10,514 nucleotides of DNA from Patescibacteria group bacterium (GTDB lineage: Bacteria; Patescibacteriota; Minisyncoccia; Phycocordibacterales; GWA1-40-21). The notes beneath the pieces were generated by a model. That model saw only the letters and a program-made list of their open reading frames with translations, searched no databases and was not told the DNA's origin. Every line of letters begins with the position of its first letter. Position 1 is the stretch's first letter. Shown here piece after piece: positions 6,078-10,514 of the stretch. Where the stretch lies: assembly GCA_018971765.1 (NCBI GenBank), contig JAGXAA010000030.1:1-10514 (forward strand). Direction: 5' to 3'. A program made the position numbers and the translations under genes.

Positions 6078-6255
6078 GTTAATAAATAAATTTTTAAATC
6101 CAAAAAGTAAAGTCCCAAAAAGCATTTCGGGGTTTCTGAAGTGTGCTTCCAAAAAACAAAAAGATAAGATAATAATAAAAGTAGCAAGAAAAGCAAACGC
6201 TGACCAAAGAGCTCTAGTGGAAAAATATGATAAAATGTTTCCAAAAACCACCTGA
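6070..6255 (+). CDS. Small basic protein of unknown function after the zeta remnant
   Basis: The 61-residue ORF begins inside the last codons of the zeta remnant (ATG at 6070, overlapping the TAA at 6075-6077), so it was probably translated by coupling. It is lysine-rich with a likely helical C-terminal half (KIIIKVARKANADQRALVEK) and ends in the loop of a terminator hairpin. I do not recognise a family. Position suggests a partner of the zeta toxin, possibly an antitoxin, although classical epsilon antitoxins precede the toxin gene. With the toxin dead it may now be unneeded, yet its own frame is intact. Confidence 0.5.
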   Translation: MLKLINKFLNPKSKVPKSISGFLKCASKKQKDKIIIKVARKANADQRALVEKYDKMFPKTT

Positions 6256-6268
6256 ATAGGCGGTTTTT
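6243..6268 (+). terminator. Terminator hairpin overlapping the stop of the small basic ORF
   Basis: Stem 6243-6252 / 6259-6268 pairs at nine of ten positions (one A-C mismatch) around a 6-nt loop that contains the ORF stop (TGA 6253-6255). The descending arm ends in five T, so it acts as a plus-strand terminator closing the zeta unit. A-rich and T-rich arms make it partly bidirectional. Confidence 0.65.
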
Positions 6269-6316
6269 GAATTAATCCCCGAACAGCGATAAATCGTCAA
6301 ATATCTTGATGCGCTT

Positions 6317-6337
6317 CCCGCCTCTTCGGCGGACAAT
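6317..6337. repeat. 21-nt GC-rich palindromic insertion in hsdS tail copy 3
   Basis: Compared with the other tails, 21 extra bases (cccgcctcttcggcggacaa plus t) split the LDAL and SEKV codons. Their core CCGCC...GGCGG can fold as a small hairpin. This resembles the short dispersed palindromes, CCGCC-arm type, seen in many bacterial genomes. A single copy is seen in this window. Confidence 0.5.
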
Positions 6338-6363
6338 TCGGAAAAAGTCCGGAAAATTTCGTG

Positions 6364-6372
6364 TGATATAAT
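6364..6372 (+). promoter_or_regulatory. Perfect extended -10 upstream of the M23-like gene
   Basis: TGATATAAT (TGn + TATAAT at 6367-6372) ends 6 nt before the ATG at 6379. Transcription about 7 nt past the box would begin on the A of the start codon, so a leaderless message is predicted. Confidence 0.55.
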
Positions 6373-6378
6373 TGACTT

Positions 6379-7485
6379 ATGAACTCAAAAGGATTCGCTT
6401 CTGTCATACCTATTATTATTTTGGCGGTTATTGCCGCCGTCGGGACTGGAACTGCTATTTATTTCCGTTCGCCGACGGAGAAAATTTTGCCGCCTTCCGA
6501 TGGCGTGTTTGATAAACGGGCGGAAAACTTGGATAGTGTCGGCGAACAATCCAAAGATACGAGTGTGAGTGAAGTTCGCCCGCCAGCCGGACAGGAAGAA
6601 CTCTTCCAATTGGAACAGCAGCTTAAGAATGCTTTAAAGAGCGGGGGCATCAGCCCGGAAACTTACAAAGTCATTGACGGACAGCTCAAAGAACTTGAGA
6701 AAAACGGCATTGACACATCCGCCGCGCGGCCTATTCTGTCGAAACTTGAAATTGGAGGCGCGAAAAAAGAAGTTTCTAAAAATACTCCGCTAATTTCAAG
6801 CGGGCAATCATCCAGGCAATCATCCGCGCAAATTGAATTTAAACTAGCGAATCAATCGCCAATTTCTCAGCATCCAGAATGCGCAAGCAATCCGCGCCCG
6901 ACATTTGCCAAGCGCCTTATTGATCCGTCGCTTGTTACAAACATTCTCCCTCCTCCCAACAGGCCGAAAACAGACTTGACCGTTCTGAAGACGCACAGCT
7001 ATATAAACACACAGTCAATGAACGCGCCGATATACGCTCCCGTGGATATGGAACTTATCAAGGGCGCGCATTATGTCGGCGGTCCGTATTCTTTGGATTT
7101 TAGGGTGAGTTGCGAGGTTATGTTGCGTTTGGCTCACATTACCAATCCGGCGCCGAAAATCAAGGCGGCTTTTCCAGCCGAGCCCCAAAACGGCAGTACC
7201 GATAATCAAGTTAACCCCCCAATCGCTTTCAAAGCGGGGGAGCTCGTCGGCTATTCCGGCGGTCCTCCTTACACGCCGGCAATCGGTTTTGATTTCGGCG
7301 TTTACAACTCCTCTACCCCCAATCGTTTCGCGGCCGAACCGGACAAGTACACCAGCAGTATCTACACGACGGCAGTGTGCCCGTTTGACTATTTTACTCC
7401 TGCCGTTCGAGATGAATACAAGGCAATATTTTACCTGCAAACGCGCGAAGGAATGCAATACGACCTTCCTCACTTTTGCCAATAA
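6379..7485 (+). CDS. Membrane-anchored protein with degenerate M23/LytM-like domain
   Basis: The 368-residue protein starts with MNSKGFASVIPIIILAVIAA, one hydrophobic segment (about 8-29) acting as an uncleaved anchor, so the rest should face outside. Residues 70-125 form a charged helical region, about 126-200 is Ser/Pro-rich linker, and about 203-310 resembles an M23 peptidase fold: THSYINTQSMNAPIYAPVDM, LAHITN (H253) and GELVGYSGG. The hallmark C-terminal HxH of M23 enzymes is replaced by GFDFGV (303-308), and the upstream zinc-binding Asp is not evident, so it is probably not a peptidase but may bind wall or a partner. M23 membership is an inference from motif spacing. It is the first gene after the last hsdS tail, is more GC-rich than the genes before it, and is followed 11 nt later by tspO. 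Start is fixed by the -10 box. Confidence 0.7.
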   Translation: MNSKGFASVIPIIILAVIAAVGTGTAIYFRSPTEKILPPSDGVFDKRAENLDSVGEQSKDTSVSEVRPPAGQEELFQLEQQLKNALKSGGISPETYKVIDGQLKELEKNGIDTSAARPILSKLEIGGAKKEVSKNTPLISSGQSSRQSSAQIEFKLANQSPISQHPECASNPRPTFAKRLIDPSLVTNILPPPNRPKTDLTVLKTHSYINTQSMNAPIYAPVDMELIKGAHYVGGPYSLDFRVSCEVMLRLAHITNPAPKIKAAFPAEPQNGSTDNQVNPPIAFKAGELVGYSGGPPYTPAIGFDFGVYNSSTPNRFAAEPDKYTSSIYTTAVCPFDYFTPAVRDEYKAIFYLQTREGMQYDLPHFCQ

Positions 7486-7496
7486 CAATAAAAACT

Positions 7497-7979
7497 ATGA
7501 AAATAAAAAACTTTCTCAAACTTATAATCGCGATTGCCATTTCCGAACTGGCCGGCATTGTCGGGTCTTTGTTTACCATGCCGGCGATACGGTCGGGCTG
7601 GTACGCGACGCTTGCCAAACCAGCGCTTAACCCTCCATCGTGGATTTTTGGTCCCGTGTGGACAATGTTATATCTTCTAATGGGCGTGTCGGTGTTTTTG
7701 GCGTGGAAAAAAGGATTTGAGAGAAGGGAAGTGAAAATATCTCTTATGGTTTTTGACACTCAGCTTTTGCTAAATGTTTTTTGGTCAATCATATTTTTCG
7801 GCTGGCAGAGTCCGGGCTGGGCATTTGCGGAAATTATTTTTCTATGGCTGGCAATCATCGCTACAATAATTGTGTTTGCCAAAATTTCCCGTCCAGCGGC
7901 TTGGCTTTTGGTTCCGTATGTAATTTGGGTCAGCTTCGCCGGCTATCTCAATTTTTCCATTTGGATTTTGAATTTTTAA
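7497..7979 (+). CDS. tspO: TspO/MBR family membrane protein
   Basis: TspO (tryptophan-rich sensory protein) is a five-helix membrane protein that binds porphyrins and related ligands. The 160-residue product has the family hallmark SGWYATLAKPALNPPSWIFG followed by PVWTMLYLLMG (about 33-63), the central LNVFWSIIFFGWQSPGWAFAE (93-112) and the C-terminal PYVIWVSFAGYLN (140-152). Five hydrophobic stretches cover nearly the whole length, and size is normal. The ATG at 7497 is preferred over an in-frame TTG at 7476 that would overlap the preceding gene. Only 11 nt separate it from the M23-like gene and no promoter is evident between, so the two are probably co-transcribed. No ribosome site is clear. 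Confidence 0.93.
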   Translation: MKIKNFLKLIIAIAISELAGIVGSLFTMPAIRSGWYATLAKPALNPPSWIFGPVWTMLYLLMGVSVFLAWKKGFERREVKISLMVFDTQLLLNVFWSIIFFGWQSPGWAFAEIIFLWLAIIATIIVFAKISRPAAWLLVPYVIWVSFAGYLNFSIWILNF

Positions 7980-7993
7980 TTTTTTAGAAAACA

Positions 7994-8110
7994 ATGCAGC
8001 ATGGCAATATCACCTTGAAACATTTGAAAGACTAACTCGGCGACAACTACAGCTACGGCGAAATCCGCGCGGTGATTGAGGATATGAAAAGAAAGGGAAA
8101 AGAGAGTTAA
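7994..8110 (+). pseudogene. 3' remnant of an unidentified gene with an in-frame stop
   Basis: One frame reads MQHGNITLKHLKD, TAA (about 8033-8035 by codon count), LGDNYSYGEIRAVIEDMKRK, GKES and TAA at 8108-8110. The downstream part looks like genuine coding sequence (GC-rich codons, charged helix) but has no start of its own. It is best read as the tail of a lost protein in which a Tyr or similar codon became TAA. The family is not recognised. It directly precedes the promoter of the ABC transporter gene, in the same way that hsdS tails precede the other accessory genes. Confidence 0.45.
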
Positions 8111-8115
8111 TTTTT

Positions 8116-8124
8116 TGCTATAAT
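8116..8124 (+). promoter_or_regulatory. Extended -10 promoter of the ABC transporter gene
   Basis: TGCTATAAT (TGn + TATAAT at 8119-8124) lies 22 nt before the ATG at 8147, predicting a leader of about 15 nt. No clear -35 precedes it. Confidence 0.6.
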
Positions 8125-8146
8125 AACAATAATTTGATTCTCATAC

Positions 8147-9934
8147 ATGAAGAAAAAAACAAAAAAAGAAAAATTGTTTGCGGGTTGGAAAGTGGTGCAA
8201 AAATATCTTTTGGAGAATAAGAGAAGCATAGTTCTAATTTCCGTTCTCGGAATTATCTCCGCGCTCGCCAACGGTTCCGTGCCGTATATCGTTGGACGAT
8301 TTTTTGACGCTCTTATCACTCCGTTTGCCGTATTTGACGGCACCACATTTACAATGCCGGCATGGTTATTATTTATCGCTCTTTTCGGGCTTGTGCAAAT
8401 TACCGCCAATATTGTTGATTGGGAAAACGACAAGCGAAGCAGAAAAATAGGAACATTTGTTCATGCTGATTATCCTCATCGCGCCGTCAGCGCGCTTTTG
8501 CGCCTACCTCTTTCTTTTCATAAAGAACATAAGACCGGAGAAGTCTGGGATAAGATTATCCGCGCGGGGAACGCGATTTCTCAAATTATTGAGCAAGTCA
8601 TTATTCCCATAGCGCCGCAGATTTTGGGCGTTTGCGTAAGTATCACAATCACATTTATAATTAAACCAACGCTCGCCCTCGTCCTTTTGGGAGGTCTCGG
8701 TATCTATATCGCCACACTCGCGCGGATCGTCCCTCCAATCGCAAAATTTCAACGGAAAGGCAATAAGGCATGGAACAAAGCATACGGAGACGCGTATGAC
8801 GCGTTTGCAAACACGCAGACAATTAAACAAGCCACCGCGGAAATTTACGAGGATAAAAAAATATACAGGCGATTTATCCTTAATGCGGCGACTCTTTGGT
8901 ACAATGTGGAAAAAATCTGGAGCGGTATCAGTTTTTATCAAAGAATCATTGTCACGGTGACACAAATTACTATCTTTTTATTAGCCGTTTCGCTTGTTAC
9001 GCGCGGCAATCTCACTATTGGCGAGCTCATCGCGTTCAACGGATACGCGGCGATGGTATTCGGACCATTCGTGCGCATCGGAAATAATTGGCAAGTGATT
9101 CAGAACGGGCTTGTCGCCATTGATCGCGCCGATGAGATTTTGAGCACACCTGCGGAGCATCATTATACTGGAGGCGCCGAAAAGCCAAAAAAATATTCCG
9201 GCAACATTGAGTTTAAAAATGTATTTTTTTCGTACGGTAAAAGTGGCGGCACGGTGCTTGACGATATAAATGTATCCATTAAGCAAGGAGAAATCGTCGC
9301 GCTTGTGGGAGAGTCGGGCGGAGGCAAAAGCACTTTCATTGACCTTGTGTCAGGTTATTATTTTCCGAAAAAAGGAAAGATATTGGTGGACGGCGTAGAC
9401 ACGCGGAATATTGACCTTGGTTTTCATCGCGAGCATATTGCCGTGGTGCCTCAAGAAGTGGTGCTTTTTAACGACACTATCGGGACGAACATTCGTTACG
9501 GCAATTTTCTTGCAACGGATGATTTAATGAAAGAAGCGGCGCGCAAAGCTCACGCGGATATTTTCATTGAATCATTTCCAAAGAAATACAATCAGATGGT
9601 CGGAGAACGAGGAGTTAAGCTTTCGGTCGGGCAAAAACAGCGTATAGCGATTGCGCGGGCTATACTCCGCGATCCGCGCATACTTATTTTAGACGAACCT
9701 ACAAGCGCGCTGGACTCGCAAACGGAGCGATTTATCACGAATTCTCTGGAAGAGTTGATGCGCGGACGAACGACATTGATTGTCGCGCACCGCTTGAGTA
9801 CCGTCCGTAAAGCAAATAGAATTTTAGTGCTGGACAAAGGACGAATTATTGAATCCGGAACGCACGATGAACTGATGCAAATACTGGACGGTCGCTATCG
9901 CCATATGTATGAATACCACATCGGGCTTGAATGA
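8147..9934 (+). CDS. ABC exporter half-transporter (membrane domain fused to ATPase)
   Basis: The 595-residue protein has the MsbA/LmrA-like half-transporter plan: a six-helix type I exporter membrane domain (about 1-325, with clear segments near 28-52, 74-95, 150-195 and 265-290) and a nucleotide-binding domain (about 350-590). The ATPase has all motifs: Walker A GESGGGKS (388-395, K394), Q-loop Q436, signature LSVGQ (492-496), Walker B ILILDEP (D516, E517) and H-loop H548. It should dimerise and export lipids, peptides or drugs, and the substrate cannot be told from sequence. The third signature position is V rather than the usual G (LSVGQ), a common natural variant. It has its own extended -10 promoter and is flanked by a remnant upstream and a small gene downstream. 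The gene is GC-richer than the hsdS zone. Confidence 0.95.
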   Translation: MKKKTKKEKLFAGWKVVQKYLLENKRSIVLISVLGIISALANGSVPYIVGRFFDALITPFAVFDGTTFTMPAWLLFIALFGLVQITANIVDWENDKRSRKIGTFVHADYPHRAVSALLRLPLSFHKEHKTGEVWDKIIRAGNAISQIIEQVIIPIAPQILGVCVSITITFIIKPTLALVLLGGLGIYIATLARIVPPIAKFQRKGNKAWNKAYGDAYDAFANTQTIKQATAEIYEDKKIYRRFILNAATLWYNVEKIWSGISFYQRIIVTVTQITIFLLAVSLVTRGNLTIGELIAFNGYAAMVFGPFVRIGNNWQVIQNGLVAIDRADEILSTPAEHHYTGGAEKPKKYSGNIEFKNVFFSYGKSGGTVLDDINVSIKQGEIVALVGESGGGKSTFIDLVSGYYFPKKGKILVDGVDTRNIDLGFHREHIAVVPQEVVLFNDTIGTNIRYGNFLATDDLMKEAARKAHADIFIESFPKKYNQMVGERGVKLSVGQKQRIAIARAILRDPRILILDEPTSALDSQTERFITNSLEELMRGRTTLIVAHRLSTVRKANRILVLDKGRIIESGTHDELMQILDGRYRHMYEYHIGLE

Positions 9935-9950
9935 TGCCCTGTCTAATTTT

Positions 9951-9979
9951 TTGCCCATTCCGACTTAATTTGTTAATAT
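9951..9979 (+). promoter_or_regulatory. Promoter of the small helical protein gene
   Basis: TTGCCC (9951-9956) and TAATAT (9974-9979) are 17 nt apart, and the -10 is extended by TG at 9971-9972. The ATG follows at 10012, giving a leader of about 25 nt. No terminator hairpin was seen between the ABC gene stop and this promoter. Confidence 0.45.
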
Positions 9980-10011
9980 AAAATCATTAATAATTTATAG
10001 ATTCAAACAAA

Positions 10012-10242
10012 ATGTCATTTTTTAAAAATTTTTTGATGAAGAAGATGCTTAAGTCCAAGATGAAGGATTTGCCGGAGGCGGAGCAGGAAAAGATGCTCAA
10101 TGCCATAGAAAAGAACCCTGATTTTTTTCAGAGTGTCGCGATGGAAGTCCAAGCCAAGATGAAAGAAGGCAAAGATCAAATGTCCGCCACTATGGAAGTG
10201 ATGCGGAAACATCAGGATGAATTGAGAAAGATTATGAATTAA
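10012..10242 (+). CDS. Small helical hypothetical protein (76 aa)
   Basis: The product is 76 residues, rich in Met, Lys and Glu, and almost certainly all-helical: MKKMLKSKMKDLPEAEQEKM in the N-terminal half, then NPDFFQSVAMEVQAKMKEG and a final QDELRKIMN helix. There is no signal peptide or membrane segment. I do not recognise a named domain. Good coding character, an upstream promoter and a downstream hairpin argue that it is real. It is the last gene before the right-hand IS. Confidence 0.7.
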   Translation: MSFFKNFLMKKMLKSKMKDLPEAEQEKMLNAIEKNPDFFQSVAMEVQAKMKEGKDQMSATMEVMRKHQDELRKIMN

Positions 10243-10251
10243 AGCGCCGCG

Positions 10252-10299
10252 CTTATCCTCATCCGTTTTTTGCGGAATTGCAGAGAGGGTGGGGATAAG
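10252..10299 (+). terminator. Long hairpin after the small helical protein gene
   Basis: Arms 10252-10264 and 10287-10299 pair over 13 bp (two G-U on the plus strand) around a 22-nt loop that contains six T. It lies 9 nt after the stop at 10240-10242. It lacks a T-run on either side, so it may stabilise the mRNA end or act as a factor-dependent terminator. Confidence 0.45.
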
Positions 10300-10375
10300 A
10301 TAAACGCTATAGTTCATAATAAAGTGTTGCCGTAATTTTCTGGATGTCTTGGCCGAATTTTATTGATTAGACCTG

Positions 10376-10402
10376 TTGCCATATAGACTTTTTTGATACA
10401 AT
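10376..10402 (+). promoter_or_regulatory. Transposase promoter with -35 inside the IS end
   Basis: TTGCCA (10376-10381) within the terminal repeat and TACAAT (10397-10402), extended by TG at 10394-10395, are 15 nt apart. The ATG at 10409 is 6 nt after the -10, so a leaderless message is likely. A -35 in the terminal repeat would let transposase binding repress its own gene. Confidence 0.5.
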
Positions 10403-10408
10403 ATCGGC

Positions 10409-10514
10409 ATGAACATCCAAAAACTCTCTCGCGACCCCAGAGCGATGAAAGCCTTGACGGGGTTAAGCTATCAGGAATTCGCTAATTTGATTCCATCCTT
10501 TGAAAAAGCCTATC
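10409..10514 (+). CDS. IS5-like DDE transposase, N-terminal 35 codons (cut by window edge)
   Basis: The visible part is MNIQKLSRDPRAMKALTGLS followed by YQEFANLIPSFEKAY. A LTGLSxxEFxxLxxxFEKA motif is the start of the helix-turn-helix (HTH_Tnp_4-like) found before the DDE domain in IS5-family transposases. The catalytic domain lies beyond the window. It pairs in type with the C-terminal fragment at 2-88. Confidence 0.75.
   Translation, partial: MNIQKLSRDPRAMKALTGLSYQEFANLIPSFEKAY

Larger units (their letters stand above)
6276..6373 (+). pseudogene. hsdS 3'-end fragment, copy 3, with palindromic insertion
   Basis: The sequence CCCCGAACAG at 6276 starts a fragment encoding PEQR, a TAA where the intact gene has AAA, and IVKYLDAL. 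A 21-nt GC-rich insertion follows (6317-6337), then SEKVRKI. The next part of the tail is deleted, jumping to a terminal stretch (TTCGTGTGATATAAT) like the ends of the other copies. It shares a 20-nt identical block with copy 1 (6338-6357 versus 3347-3366). This is the most decayed copy and directly precedes the anchored M23-like gene. Confidence 0.75.
10366..10514 (+). mobile_element. 5' end of an IS5-like insertion sequence (right copy, cut by window edge)
   Basis: The terminal sequence 10366-10386 is the exact reverse complement of 126-146, so the two are opposite ends of the same kind of element. Promoter and transposase start follow. The orientation is the same as the left copy. Confidence 0.8.

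Noticed and set aside
7015..7488. Long minus-strand ORF (157 codons) opposite the M23-like gene, and similar long shadows opposite the ABC and transposase genes.
   Set aside because: No recognisable motifs, and each is fully opposite a well-supported gene with clear family motifs or promoter.

Overview
The window looks like chromosomal DNA of a candidate phyla radiation (Patescibacteria/Parcubacteria-type) bacterium. This is inferred from AT-rich sequence with patchy base composition, genes mostly lacking clear Shine-Dalgarno sites, extended -10 promoters placed almost on the start codons, and gene types common in those genomes (MazF-like toxin with an N-terminal extension, NYN/LabA-type protein, zeta-type kinase, short anchored M23-like protein, TspO, small helical protein). 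No rRNA, tRNA or CRISPR array was seen.

Layout. The 3' end of an IS5-like insertion sequence occupies 1-146, and the 5' end of a same-orientation element begins at 10366; they share a 21-bp end in inverted orientation. After the left IS comes a decayed, 5'-truncated Schlafen/AlbA_2-type gene (144-1502) with two in-frame TAA codons, overlapping a complete type I restriction specificity gene hsdS (1499-2695). hsdM and hsdR are not in the window.

From 2525 to about 6378 the sequence is an accretion zone. The 3' end of hsdS recurs four times: the intact gene, then decayed copies near 3311, 5278 and 6276. Each copy ends in an extended -10 box (TGnTAnAAT), and each is followed within 6-16 nt by the start of a different accessory gene: a MazF-like toxin, a NYN-domain protein, a broken zeta toxin with a small downstream ORF, and a membrane-anchored degenerate M23-like protein. 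A 1.1-kb IS with an integrase-core transposase sits between the second gene and the third tail. On the minus strand, just downstream of the MazF-like and NYN genes, are two short promoter-to-terminator units of similar design that look like small RNAs.

From 6379 on, the genes are more GC-rich and mostly intact: the M23-like protein, TspO, a gene remnant (7994-8110), an ABC exporter half-transporter and a 76-residue helical protein, then the right-hand IS. The accessory units appear to have been added in series behind hsdS, each bringing its own hsdS tail and promoter and usually ending in a hairpin. The IS copies, nonsense codons and deletions show that part of the region is decaying.
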